Origin: [Empedobacter] haloabium
GTDB taxonomy: Bacteria > Pseudomonadota > Gammaproteobacteria > Burkholderiales > Burkholderiaceae_D
Assembly: GCA_008011715.2 (NCBI GenBank)
Contig: CP136508.1
Location: 806,001-870,000 of the forward strand
Direction of reading: 5' to 3'
DNA: 64,000 nucleotides
Part shown: piece after piece, positions 52,200 through 60,583 of the stretch
How the letters are laid out: each line of letters starts with the position of its first letter
How positions within the stretch are numbered: the first letter of the stretch is position 1
Translations under genes and position numbers: made by a program
The notes under the pieces: model-generated
Databases searched by the model: none
What the model was told of the DNA's origin: nothing
Seen by the model: only the letters and a program-made list of their open reading frames with translations

Positions 52200-53060
52200 A
52201 TGAGTTCGAATCACGCGACGGCACCGCATTACTTCGTGCCGGGACCGTCCCGCTGGCCGATGCTGGCCGGGATGTCGATGCTGGCCACGATGATCGGGGC
52301 TTCCGGCTGGGTCAACGACGCGGCCTGGGGGCGCATCCTGTGCCTGGTCGGCATCGTGGCGATGATCGCCGTGCTGTTCGGCTGGTTCGGCGACGCCATT
52401 CGCGAATCGGAAGGAGGGCTGTACAGCAAGCGCATCGACTATTCGTACCGCTGGTCGATGGGCTGGTTCATCTTCTCCGAAGTGATGTTCTTCGGTGCCT
52501 TCTTCGGCGCGCTGTTCTACGCCCGCGCCATCACGATGCCGTGGCTGGGCGATTTGGACAACAAGATCCTGTGGCCGGACTATTCGCCGCAATGGGGCAA
52601 TGCCGGTCCGGCCGGCGTGGTCGATGCATTCAACACGATGGGGCCGTTCCCGATCCCGACGATCAACACGGCACTGCTGCTGCTGTCCGGCGTCACGCTG
52701 ACGATCTCGCACCATGCGCTGCAGGCGGGCAAACGCTCCAAGACGATCTTCTGGCTGGCCGCCACGATCCTGCTGGGCGCGATCTTCATGGGCTTCCAGG
52801 CCTATGAATACATCCATGCGTACAGTGAACTGAACCTGAAGCTGACGTCGGGCATCTATGGCTCCACGTTCTTCATGCTGACGGGCTTCCACGGCTTCCA
52901 CGTGACGATGGGCGCCATCATGCTGGCCGTCGTGCTGTTCCGCCTGATGAAGGGCCACTTCACCGCCGAGCACCACTTCGCGTTCGAAGGCGCCGCCTGG
53001 TACTGGCACTTCGTCGACGTGGTCTGGCTGGGACTTTATGTCATAGTCTACTGGCTGTAA
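52200..53060 (+). CDS. ctaE: Cytochrome c oxidase subunit III
   Basis: 286-aa seven-helix subunit. Blocks: WSMGWFIFSEVMFFGAFFGA, TINTALLLLSGVTLTISHHA, GFQAYEYIHAY, FFMLTGFHGFHVTMGAIMLA and WYWHFVDVVWLGLYVIVYWL. Two ATGs are 6 nt apart; 52200 is chosen because AGGAG lies 7 nt before it, while the one at 52194 would be only 1 nt from the same site. A terminator follows. Confidence 0.97.
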   Translation: MSSNHATAPHYFVPGPSRWPMLAGMSMLATMIGASGWVNDAAWGRILCLVGIVAMIAVLFGWFGDAIRESEGGLYSKRIDYSYRWSMGWFIFSEVMFFGAFFGALFYARAITMPWLGDLDNKILWPDYSPQWGNAGPAGVVDAFNTMGPFPIPTINTALLLLSGVTLTISHHALQAGKRSKTIFWLAATILLGAIFMGFQAYEYIHAYSELNLKLTSGIYGSTFFMLTGFHGFHVTMGAIMLAVVLFRLMKGHFTAEHHFAFEGAAWYWHFVDVVWLGLYVIVYWL

Positions 53061-53096
53061 GGCGGCGCTATAATCGGCGCGCCCCCAACGCCAAGG

Positions 53097-53124
53097 CCGC
53101 AGCGGGCAACCGCTGCGGTTTTTT
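53097..53124 (+). terminator. Intrinsic terminator after coxC
   Basis: CCGCAGCGG, loop GCAA, CCGCTGCGG, then TTTTTT. A 9-bp perfect GC-rich stem with a six-U tract, 37 nt after the coxC stop. Confidence 0.93.
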
Positions 53125-53192
53125 GTTTCCCAAAAAATGGGGACAGACCCCATTTTTTGGGAAACATTGCTTAAAAAATGGGGTCTGTCCCC
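53125..53192. repeat. Compound inverted repeats with GGGGACAGACCCC core
   Basis: The first element is an 18-bp perfect palindrome (GTTTCCCAAAAAATGGGG and its complement, loop ACAGA, 53125-53165). The second is an inverted copy of its right half: AAAAAATGGGGTCTGTCCCC at 53173-53192 is the exact complement of 53139-53158. It directly follows the coxC terminator. Confidence 0.85.
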
Positions 53193-53195
53193 AAT

Positions 53196-53396
53196 TTAGC
53201 GCAGGCCCGTGGGTTGGATGTAGCCGAGGCGGTTGGCCGCGAGGATCAGCACGAACAGCAGCACCGAGAAGCCCACCCGCAGCGCCAGGGCGCGTACCGT
53301 GCGCTTGCTGCCGCCGCGGTCGCGCATCAGGTAGAACAGCGCCGAACCAAGGCTGCCGATGATCAGGATGAAGGCAATGGCGACGAGGATTTTCAT
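53196..53396 (-). CDS. Twin transmembrane helix protein (DUF2909)
   Basis: 66-aa protein with two TM helices (KILVAIAFILIIGSLGSALF and VGFSVLLFVLILAANRLGYI) joined by a short basic loop (RDRGGSKRTVRA). This is the twin-helix DUF2909 family found beside cytochrome oxidase genes in beta-proteobacteria. It is the only gene of the cox locus on the minus strand, and divergent from surf1. Function unknown. Confidence 0.85.
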   Translation of the reverse strand: MKILVAIAFILIIGSLGSALFYLMRDRGGSKRTVRALALRVGFSVLLFVLILAANRLGYIQPTGLR

Positions 53397-53430
53397 GTGG
53401 CTGGGCGAAAGGAAGTAGGGTTTCATTCTA

Positions 53431-54153
53431 ATGCGTATTGCGTTTCGCTTTAAGCTGGTTCCCTTCGTCGCCACCGTCGTGCTGGTGGGGCTGGGCGTCG
53501 CGCTGGGCCAGTGGCAGACGCGCCGGGCCGACCAGAAGCTGGCGCTGCAGGCCAAGCTGGCCAGCGCCAATGCGCAAGCGCCGCTGCGGCTCGATGGCGC
53601 GCCAATCGCGCTGGCGCAGGCCGAATGGCGCCGGGTGGCGGTGCGCGGCACCTTCGTCGCCAACTGGCCGGTGTACCTGGACAACCGCCCCCATGGCGGC
53701 CAGGCCGGCTTCTATGTGCTGATGCCGCTGCGGATCGAAGGCACCGACCGGCATGTACTGGTACTGCGCGGCTGGCTGCCCGTCGACGCGGCGCGGCGCC
53801 AGCACATCATGCCGTATGCGACACCGGCGGGCGCCGTGGCGATCGAGGGCATCGCCCGGCGCGACGCCGGCCACGTGCTGCAGCTCGGCGCGGCCGCGCC
53901 GCTCGTGCGCGGCGCGATCGTGCAGAATGCCGACGTGCCCCAGGTGGCGGCTGCCAGCGGCCTGCGGCTGCTGCCCTTCGTCATCCAGCAGACGTCCGGC
54001 GGCACGGATCGCCTGGTGCGCGACTGGCCCGCGCCCGAGCTGGGCGTCGACAAGCATCGCGGCTATGCGTTCCAGTGGTATGCGCTGGCGCTGACCGCGC
54101 TCCTGTTCTTTGTTATTACCGGAATCCTCAGTGGACGAAAACAAAACCGTTGA
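53431..54153 (+). CDS. SURF1 family protein
   Basis: 240-aa assembly factor for cytochrome c oxidase, implicated in heme a placement. Two TM helices at the ends (PFVATVVLVGLGVALGQWQT; WYALALTALLFFVITGILSG) bracket a periplasmic domain with RVAVRGTFVANWPVYLDNRP, VLVLRGWLPVD and HRGYAFQWYALAL. Full length. Confidence 0.93.
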   Translation: MRIAFRFKLVPFVATVVLVGLGVALGQWQTRRADQKLALQAKLASANAQAPLRLDGAPIALAQAEWRRVAVRGTFVANWPVYLDNRPHGGQAGFYVLMPLRIEGTDRHVLVLRGWLPVDAARRQHIMPYATPAGAVAIEGIARRDAGHVLQLGAAAPLVRGAIVQNADVPQVAAASGLRLLPFVIQQTSGGTDRLVRDWPAPELGVDKHRGYAFQWYALALTALLFFVITGILSGRKQNR

Positions 54154-54733
54154 TCGCCAGCGCGCCCGCGGCCGCTGGAAGCTGTTCGCCGTACTGCTGG
54201 TGTGCGCGTCGCCGCTGCTGGCCTCCTACTTCACCTACTACGTCGTCAAGCCGACGGGTCGCACCAACTACGGTACCCTGATCGATCCGCGCGCCCATCC
54301 GATCCCGCCGATGGCGAGCCGCACGCTGGCGCAGCAGCCCACCACGCTGGACGCCTACAAGGGCAAGTGGATCATGTTGAAGGTGGGGGGCTCGGACTGC
54401 GACCAGGCCTGCCAGGACCAGTTGTTCACGATGCGCCAGCTGCGCACGATGCAGGGCAAGGAGATGAACCGTATCGAACGCGTGTGGCTCATCACGGACG
54501 AGGCGCCGCTGGAGACGATGCTGCTGCGCGTGAACGACGGCACCCGCATGCTGCGCGCGCCCAAGGACGTGGTGACGCAATGGCTGCCGGTGGAGCCGGG
54601 CGGCGACGCGGCCGACCATATTTGGCTGATTGACCCGCTGGGCAACCTGATGATGCGCTTCCCGAAGAACCCCGACCCGACCAAGATGAAAAAAGACATC
54701 GCCAAGCTGCTGAAAGCATCGGCGATCGGCTGA
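54131..54733 (+). CDS. Sco-like membrane-anchored thioredoxin-fold protein
   Basis: 200-aa protein starting at GTG 54131 (a TTG at 54110 is possible), overlapping the surf1 end by 23 nt. One TM helix (WKLFAVLLVCASPLLASYFT), then a thioredoxin-like domain. It keeps a CxxxC pair (GGSDCDQACQDQ) and a distal His (DAADHIWLIDPLGNLMMRFP), the positions of the copper ligands in Sco proteins. Similarity to the Sco1 gene at 56754 is otherwise low. Probably a cytochrome oxidase-linked copper or thiol protein; function inferred. Confidence 0.8.
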   Translation: MDENKTVDRQRARGRWKLFAVLLVCASPLLASYFTYYVVKPTGRTNYGTLIDPRAHPIPPMASRTLAQQPTTLDAYKGKWIMLKVGGSDCDQACQDQLFTMRQLRTMQGKEMNRIERVWLITDEAPLETMLLRVNDGTRMLRAPKDVVTQWLPVEPGGDAADHIWLIDPLGNLMMRFPKNPDPTKMKKDIAKLLKASAIG

Positions 54734-54745
54734 GGACAGGACCCC

Positions 54746-55858
54746 ATGCACCACACCACCCTGGCCCAGATGGCCATCACGGCCTTGATCGTCGCGCTGC
54801 TGCCGCTGTCGATGGCCTGGATCTCGAAGGACATCAGCCGTTACCGCAAGCTGGTCTGGATCGGCGTGTTCCTGACGTTCGACCTGATCGTGTTCGGCGC
54901 GTTTACCCGGCTGACCGACTCCGGCCTGGGCTGCCCCGACTGGCCGGGCTGCTACGGCCTGGCCAACCCGTTCCTGGCGCACGAGGAGATCCGCGCCGCC
55001 GAGGCCCTGCAGCCCACGGGTCCCGTGACCATGGCCAAGGCCTGGATCGAGATGATCCACCGCTACCTGGCGATGGCGATCGGTATCCTGATCGTCGCCA
55101 TGATGGCGGTGGCCTGGTATCGCTGGAAGAAAACGCGCCAGGCCGCCTACCGGCCGGGCTATCCGACCTTCCTGTTCTTCTTCGTCTGCCTGCAAGGCGC
55201 GTTCGGCGCCTGGACCGTCACCTTGAAGCTGCAGCCCGTCATCGTCACGATGCACCTGCTGCTGGGCATGGGCCTGCTGGCGCTGCTGACGTGGTTCGGC
55301 GGTCGCCAGGACCAGCTGCTGCGGCCCGCCAGCGCCATCGTCCCGCGCGCGCGGCTGGTCACGGTGCGGCGGCTGGCGCTGCTGTCCGGCCTCGTGCTGC
55401 TGGTGCAGCTGTTCCTGGGCGGCTGGGTCAGTACCAACTACGCCACCCTGGCCTGCACCGAGTTCCCCCTGTGCGGCGGCAAGGTGGTGCCGGAGATGGA
55501 TTTCGAGCACGGTTTCCACCTGTGGCGCGAGCTGGGCAAGACCGCGGCTGGCCACTATCTGCCGTTTTCCGCGCTGACGGCGATCCACTGGGTGCATCGC
55601 AATTTCGCGCTGGTCGTCGTGCTGGTGCTGGGCTGGGCGGCCGCGCGGGCCTGGTCCATCGCGCCACTGCGGCCGGTCGCGCGCGCCATCGCGGTCGTGC
55701 TGGCGCTGCAGGCGCTGACGGGCATCGCGACGATCTACCTGAGCTATCCGCTGCTGCTGGCGGTGCTGCATAACGCCGGGGCGGCAGCCCTGGTGCTGCT
55801 CCTGACCATGCTAAACTACCGGGCTAAGTTTTTATACGACGCCCCCGCCGCACACTGA
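54746..55858 (+). CDS. ctaA: Heme A synthase (COX15/CtaA)
   Basis: 370-aa membrane enzyme oxidising heme O to heme A. Eight TM helices. Conserved blocks: [60 protein letters not shown], and [20 protein letters not shown] (heme-binding His). The stop overlaps the ctaB ATG by one base. Confidence 0.96.
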   Translation: MHHTTLAQMAITALIVALLPLSMAWISKDISRYRKLVWIGVFLTFDLIVFGAFTRLTDSGLGCPDWPGCYGLANPFLAHEEIRAAEALQPTGPVTMAKAWIEMIHRYLAMAIGILIVAMMAVAWYRWKKTRQAAYRPGYPTFLFFFVCLQGAFGAWTVTLKLQPVIVTMHLLLGMGLLALLTWFGGRQDQLLRPASAIVPRARLVTVRRLALLSGLVLLVQLFLGGWVSTNYATLACTEFPLCGGKVVPEMDFEHGFHLWRELGKTAAGHYLPFSALTAIHWVHRNFALVVVLVLGWAAARAWSIAPLRPVARAIAVVLALQALTGIATIYLSYPLLLAVLHNAGAAALVLLLTMLNYRAKFLYDAPAAH

Positions 55859-56751
55859 TGACGACCCGTACCGCAGCCCCGAAGCAGCACCCCCGCATCG
55901 CCCAGTACTGGGCGCTGACGAAACCGCGCGTCACGCAGCTGGCGGTGTTCTGTGCCGTGATCGGGATGTTCCTGGCCACCGACGGCCTGCCCGATTGGCG
56001 CACCGTCGTCGCGGCCACGATCGGCATCTGGCTGCTGGCCGGCGCCGCGTTCGCGGTCAACTGCCTGGCCGAACGCGAGATCGACGCACGCATGGCGCGC
56101 ACCGCGCGCCGGCCGATGGCGCTGGGCGACATCACGGTCGGCCAGACCGTCGTGTTCTCGGCCGTCATCGGCGGGGCCGGCATGTGGGTGCTGTACACGC
56201 TGGTCAATCCGTTGACGATGTGGCTGACCTTCGTCACCTTCGTCGGCTATGCCGTCATCTACACGATGATCCTGAAACCCGCCACGCCGCAGAACATCGT
56301 CATCGGCGGCCTGTCCGGCGCGATGCCGCCGGCGCTCGGCTGGGCCGCCGTCGCCAACGAGGTGCCGATGCAGGCATGGCTGCTGGTCCTGATCATCTTC
56401 CTGTGGACGCCGCCGCACTTCTGGGCGCTGGCGATGTACCGCCGCGACGACTACGCCAAGTCCGGCCTGCCCATGCTGCCCGTGACGCACGGCCTGCCGT
56501 TCACGCAGTTCCACGTGTTCCTGTATTCGATCGCGCTGGCCGCGACCACTTTGCTGCCGTTCGCCGTGCGCATGAGTGGCGCGATCTACCTGGCCAGCGC
56601 CGTCGTGCTGGACGCCATCTTCCTGTGGTACGGCTGGCAGATCTACAAGCACTACACCGACCTGGTCGCCCGCAAGGCCTTCACGTATTCCATCGTCTAC
56701 CTGTCGCTGCTGTTCGTGGCGCTGCTGGTCGACCATTACATCCCGCTCTGA
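55858..56751 (+). CDS. ctaB: Heme O synthase (protoheme IX farnesyltransferase)
   Basis: 297-aa UbiA-superfamily enzyme that farnesylates protoheme to heme O, the substrate of CtaA. First motif [20 protein letters not shown], second [19 protein letters not shown]. About nine TM helices. Farnesyl diphosphate comes from IspA, whose gene is also in this window. Confidence 0.97.
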   Translation: MTTRTAAPKQHPRIAQYWALTKPRVTQLAVFCAVIGMFLATDGLPDWRTVVAATIGIWLLAGAAFAVNCLAEREIDARMARTARRPMALGDITVGQTVVFSAVIGGAGMWVLYTLVNPLTMWLTFVTFVGYAVIYTMILKPATPQNIVIGGLSGAMPPALGWAAVANEVPMQAWLLVLIIFLWTPPHFWALAMYRRDDYAKSGLPMLPVTHGLPFTQFHVFLYSIALAATTLLPFAVRMSGAIYLASAVVLDAIFLWYGWQIYKHYTDLVARKAFTYSIVYLSLLFVALLVDHYIPL

Positions 56752-56753
56752 CC

Positions 56754-57329
56754 ATGAAAAAACTGTTTGCCGCGCTGTGCATGCTGTTCCTGCTGGTGGC
56801 CTGTTCGGAAAAGCGCCCCGCGTTCACCAATACCGACATCACGGGCCTCGACTACGCCAAGGGCTTTTCGCTGAAGGACCACACCGGCAAGCCGGTCACG
56901 CTGGAGACGTACAAGGGCAAGGTCGTGGTGGTGTTCTTCGGTTTCACGCAATGCCCGGACGTGTGCCCGACCACGATGTCGGAGATGGCGGCCGTGATGA
57001 AGGCGCTCGGCCCGCAAGCGGACCAGGTGCAGGTGCTGTTCGTCACGCTCGACCCGGAACGCGACACGCCCACGCTGCTGGCGCAATACGCGCCCGCATT
57101 CGACAAGCGCTTCGTCGGCCTGTACGGCACGCCGGCCGAGATCGCGACGACGGCCAAGGAATTCAAGGTGTTCTACCAGAAGGTGCCGGGCAAGACGGCC
57201 GATACGTACACGATCGACCACACGGCCGGCAGCTACGTGTTCGACAAGCAGGGCAAGGTGCGGCTGTTCCTGCGCCATAACCAGGGGCCGGCGCCGATCG
57301 TGCATGATTTGAAGCTGCTGCTGGATTGA
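56754..57329 (+). CDS. SCO1/SenC family copper chaperone
   Basis: 191-aa lipoprotein (lipobox LLVAC, Cys at about 18) delivering copper to the CuA site of CoxB. Copper ligands: FGFTQCPDVCPTTM (CxxxC) and YTIDHTAGSYVFD (His). Full length. It starts 2 nt after the ctaB stop and ends the cox locus. Confidence 0.95.
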   Translation: MKKLFAALCMLFLLVACSEKRPAFTNTDITGLDYAKGFSLKDHTGKPVTLETYKGKVVVVFFGFTQCPDVCPTTMSEMAAVMKALGPQADQVQVLFVTLDPERDTPTLLAQYAPAFDKRFVGLYGTPAEIATTAKEFKVFYQKVPGKTADTYTIDHTAGSYVFDKQGKVRLFLRHNQGPAPIVHDLKLLLD

Positions 57330-57348
57330 CCACAGCGCCAGAGGCACC

Positions 57349-57377
57349 GGGGTCTGTCCCCAACGGGGACTGACCCT
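57349..57377. repeat. GGGGTCTGTCCCC repeat, sco side
   Basis: 13-bp arms with two mismatches and loop AAC. Inverse partner of 57592-57618; part of the 270-bp composite described in the findings. Confidence 0.8.
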
Positions 57378-57542
57378 AATGCCGCTAAGTTAAGGATGTA
57401 AGACTCACTGGGCCGCAGGCGTATCCCTCAACCCCAGGTCCAAAACCGGGGTCAGACCCGCCGGGTCTGACCCCAGCTCTCCGCCTTTGGTGGAAAGACG
57501 TCTGTGGCTGGCTGATAAATTTCCTTAACTTGGCGGCATTAG
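57376..57542. repeat. 21-bp inverted repeat CTAATGCCGC...AAGGA
   Basis: Left arm 57376-57396 (CTAATGCCGCTAAGTTAAGG A) and right arm 57522-57542 are complements with one mismatch, separated by 125 bp that contain a GGGGTCAGACCC palindrome. Confidence 0.8.
57448..57474. repeat. GGGGTCAGACCC palindrome (loop GCC)
   Basis: 12-bp perfect arms; same arms as 29338-29364. Confidence 0.85.
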
Positions 57543-57591
57543 GCACAGACCCCGAAGTTTGCATGCGTTTCGTCAGCTCTGGCGAAACTTC

Positions 57592-57618
57592 GGGGTCAGT
57601 CCCAAAGGGACAGACCCC
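57592..57618. repeat. GGGGTCAGTCCC / GGGACAGACCCC repeat
   Basis: Loop AAA, one mismatch; same form as 33988-34014. A nested hairpin (ACCCCGAAGTTT at 57549-57560 with its complement at 57585-57596) overlaps its left end. Confidence 0.85.
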
Positions 57619-57634
57619 AACTTCAACCCCAACC

Positions 57635-58672
57635 TCAAACCCGCCGCGACTGGCCCCACCGGTCCTGCTCCTGACCGCCCGCCACATTGCGGCGCGCTCC
57701 GCCGATCGCCGGCACCCGGTTCAACCGCTCCCTGATCCACCCGTGCACGCGCGCCTGCGCCAGCCGCGCCATCGCCGTCGGAAAACGGATGAAGCCGTGC
57801 GGCGCTTCCGGCAGCAGATGCAGTTCCACGTCCGCCACCGCGCGCCAGCGGTTCGCCATGCCGGTCGTATCGTCGCGCAGGGGATCGAGCGCGCCGGCCA
57901 GCAGCAGCGCCGGCGGCAAGCCTTCCAGTTCGCCGTACAGCGGCGACAACGGCGGCCTGCGCCGGGCCGCGTCGTCCAGGTCCGGCGTCAGCAGGCGCAG
58001 GCCGGCCGGGATGCCGGGACCGTCCAGCACCAGCGTGTCGGCATCGGCCTGGTGCACGCTGGGCGTGCCGGCCAGGTCGTACACCCCGTAGTACAGCACG
58101 GCGCCGTGCACGCGCCGCAGCAGCGCCGGCTCGTCGCGCAGGCGCAGCAGGGTGGCGGCGGCCAGATGGGCGCCGGCGGACTCGCCCACCACGATGACGG
58201 GCAGGTGCTCGCAGCCGGCCAGGCCGCCCTCGAGCAGCCAGCGGGCCGCGGCCAGGCAGTCGTCCAGCTGGCCTTGCAGCGGCGCCTGCGTGGCCAGCCG
58301 GTAGTCGACCGACACCACCGCCACGTGGCAAGCGTGCACCATGGCCGCATTCAGGCCGTCGTCCATGCGGGCATTACCGATGACCCAGCCGCCACCGTGG
58401 ATCTCCAGCACCACGCCGCGCACCGCGCCAGCCGGACGCAGGATGCGCAGCGGCACGCGCACGCCATCCGCCGCCGCGGCGAAGTCCGTTTCGATGCGAA
58501 TGCCGGCGCGCGCCAGCTTGCGGTTGGCGCCCAGCTGGGATAGCCTCAGCAGCGCCTGCAGTAGCCGCGGCGTCACACGGTTGCGGACGCGGAAGCGGGG
58601 CAGGCGGGCCAGCTTGCGGTTGAATTGCCTGGCATCTTCCAGTGTTGCCTCGTCGAGCGGTATGGGCGTCAT
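57635..58672 (-). CDS. HSL-type alpha/beta hydrolase (esterase)
   Basis: 345-aa esterase of the hormone-sensitive-lipase family. Oxyanion motif EIHGGGWVIGNARM, nucleophile VVGESAGAHLAAATL, acid residue in LLAGALDPLRDDT and His in LPEAPHGFIRFPT. No signal peptide. Substrate unknown. The last 20 residues are not conserved-looking and run into repeat-adjacent sequence. Confidence 0.9.
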   Translation of the reverse strand: MTPIPLDEATLEDARQFNRKLARLPRFRVRNRVTPRLLQALLRLSQLGANRKLARAGIRIETDFAAAADGVRVPLRILRPAGAVRGVVLEIHGGGWVIGNARMDDGLNAAMVHACHVAVVSVDYRLATQAPLQGQLDDCLAAARWLLEGGLAGCEHLPVIVVGESAGAHLAAATLLRLRDEPALLRRVHGAVLYYGVYDLAGTPSVHQADADTLVLDGPGIPAGLRLLTPDLDDAARRRPPLSPLYGELEGLPPALLLAGALDPLRDDTTGMANRWRAVADVELHLLPEAPHGFIRFPTAMARLAQARVHGWIRERLNRVPAIGGARRNVAGGQEQDRWGQSRRV

Positions 58673-58760
58673 CGTATGGGTTCCGGATTCTGATCTTGCA
58701 AATATGCAAGGGAGACATCATCTCCCGACAGTCAGATGCTACACATGAACGGGATTTTGC

Positions 58761-59828
58761 ATGGAAAAGCGTTTTCAACCGTACAGCCGCCTGGCGGCCA
58801 TTGTCTTCCTGGTGATCGGCTGCCTGTGGGTGCTGCGACCGTTCCTGGCAGCGATCCTGTTCGCCTGCGCGATCACGATTTCCAGCTGGCCCCTGTATCT
58901 GCGCCTGCTGGCACGCCTGCGCGGACGGCGCACCCTGGCCGCCTCCGTCATGACGGTCTCGCTGGTGCTGGTGATCATCCTGCCGCTGGCGCTGGTGACC
59001 TGGAACGTGGCGGACAATGCGGGTGACTTCTATCGTGGCCTGCGCGACGCGCTGCAGGCCGGCCACCTGGCGCCGCCGGACTGGCTGCGCCAGATACCGG
59101 TGGTCGGCGAAATGGCCGACAGCTACCTGCGCAGCCTGATCGGCAGCCGCGAGCAGCTGATCGCGCTGGCGAAGAAATACATGGAGCCGGCGCGCCACCT
59201 GCTGCTGGGAGGAGGCCTCGTGCTGGGCAGCGGCGTGGCGCAGGTCAGCCTGGCCGCCTTCGTCAGCTTTTTCCTGTACCGCGACGGTCCGACCTTGCTG
59301 CGCGCGCTGGCGGTGGGGATGGACAAGATCATGGGGGAGCACGCGCCGGGTGTTGCCGATACCGTCAGCCGCACGGTGCGCGGTGTCATGTACGGGCTGC
59401 TGGGGACCGCGCTGGCGCAGGCGGCGGTGGCTGCCGCCGGCTTCCTGATCGCCGGCGTGCCCGCTGTCGCGCTGCTGGCCGTGGCCACCTTCCTGTTCTC
59501 GCTGATTCCGGTGGGGCCGCCGCTGATCTGGGGCGGTGCCGCGATCTGGCTGTTCAACCAGGGCAGCACCGGCTGGGGCATTTTCATGGTGATCTGGGGC
59601 GTGTTGCTGATCAGCGGCGTCGACAACGTGGTCAAGCCGCTGCTGATCAGCCGCGGCTCCAGCCTGCCGTTCCTGCTGGTGCTGCTGGGCGTGCTGGGCG
59701 GCGTCATTGCGTTCGGCTTCGTCGGCCTGTTCATCGGCCCGACCCTGCTGGCGGTCGCCCTGGGCCTCTTGCGCAACTGGACCGGGGTGAACCCGGTCGT
59801 GGAGTCACCTAGTCGATCAGCGTCTTGA
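58761..59828 (+). CDS. AI-2E family transporter (YdiK/PerM-like)
   Basis: 355-aa permease with about seven TM helices. Family blocks: VLRPFLAAILFACAITISSW, LAAFVSFFLYRDGPTLLRAL, FSLIPVGPPLIWGGAAIWLF, VVKPLLISRGSSLPFLLVLL and GFVGLFIGPTLLAVALGLLR. The name is historical; substrates are mostly unproven. Its last 20 nt overlap the end of the convergent DUF3108 gene. Confidence 0.92.
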   Translation: MEKRFQPYSRLAAIVFLVIGCLWVLRPFLAAILFACAITISSWPLYLRLLARLRGRRTLAASVMTVSLVLVIILPLALVTWNVADNAGDFYRGLRDALQAGHLAPPDWLRQIPVVGEMADSYLRSLIGSREQLIALAKKYMEPARHLLLGGGLVLGSGVAQVSLAAFVSFFLYRDGPTLLRALAVGMDKIMGEHAPGVADTVSRTVRGVMYGLLGTALAQAAVAAAGFLIAGVPAVALLAVATFLFSLIPVGPPLIWGGAAIWLFNQGSTGWGIFMVIWGVLLISGVDNVVKPLLISRGSSLPFLLVLLGVLGGVIAFGFVGLFIGPTLLAVALGLLRNWTGVNPVVESPSRSAS

Positions 59829-60570
59829 CCAGCAGGCGACCGTCCGGCATGCGGCTCTCCTGGCGCACCATCAGCTGGGTGGCGCGGGCGAACCAGAACT
59901 TCGACACGGTGCCGGGCTGGTTGTAGTCCGTCGTCACGACCCAGCAGTCGACCGGCCCGGCCGGGCCGGCGATGGCCTCGCTGCCAGCCACGCGGAACGT
60001 GTAGCGGGCCGGCGCGGCCGGGCCGCCCGGGTGGTACAGCACCAGCTGCGCCTCGTAGCCTTCGGCCAGCGGCAGCGCCTGCAGCAGCTCCATGTCGGCC
60101 TCGAAGTTGAAGGCCGGCTCGGCAGACGGCACGCTCAGCGCCTTCTGGGTATTGCCCGGCAGGTCGGGCAGGCCCGTCACCTTGTCCGGCGCGAAGGCAA
60201 AACCTTCCACCGTCTTCTTGCCGTCCTTCTGCGTGATGCGCGTGTGCGACAGCGGACGCAGCGTGCCGGCCTCGAACGACGAATCGAGCCATTTGACCGA
60301 AGGGCTCTTGCCGACGGCATCCCAGCGCTGGCGGATCGTCACCCGCTTGCCCTCGAAGCGGATGTCGCGCTGCCAGATGTCGAGCGGCGTGTTGCTGTCG
60401 GCCGCCTGCAGGTAGCGCAGGTAGCGATGGCTGCCTTCCTTCAGCAAATGGAAGCGTGGCAGCGGCGAGCCGGCCGCCACGTATTGCGGGGCGGCGTGGG
60501 CGGTGGCGGCCAGCAGGGCGGTGGCGGCCAGGGAGGAACGGAGCAGGTGGGACAGGCGCATCATGGTCAT
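59809..60570 (-). CDS. DUF3108 family periplasmic protein
   Basis: 253-aa secreted protein (signal MMRLSHLLRSSLAATALLAA then TAHA). The mature domain has the DUF3108 beta pattern (RLRYLQAADSNTPL-type strands; YTFRVAGSEAIAGPAGPVDC; PGTVSKFWFARATQLMVRQE). Start at 60570 gives the best signal peptide and lies 14 nt after the preceding gene's stop. Function unknown. Confidence 0.8.
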   Translation of the reverse strand: MTMMRLSHLLRSSLAATALLAATAHAAPQYVAAGSPLPRFHLLKEGSHRYLRYLQAADSNTPLDIWQRDIRFEGKRVTIRQRWDAVGKSPSVKWLDSSFEAGTLRPLSHTRITQKDGKKTVEGFAFAPDKVTGLPDLPGNTQKALSVPSAEPAFNFEADMELLQALPLAEGYEAQLVLYHPGGPAAPARYTFRVAGSEAIAGPAGPVDCWVVTTDYNQPGTVSKFWFARATQLMVRQESRMPDGRLLVKTLID

Positions 60571-60583
60571 GGGTCGAAACGGG

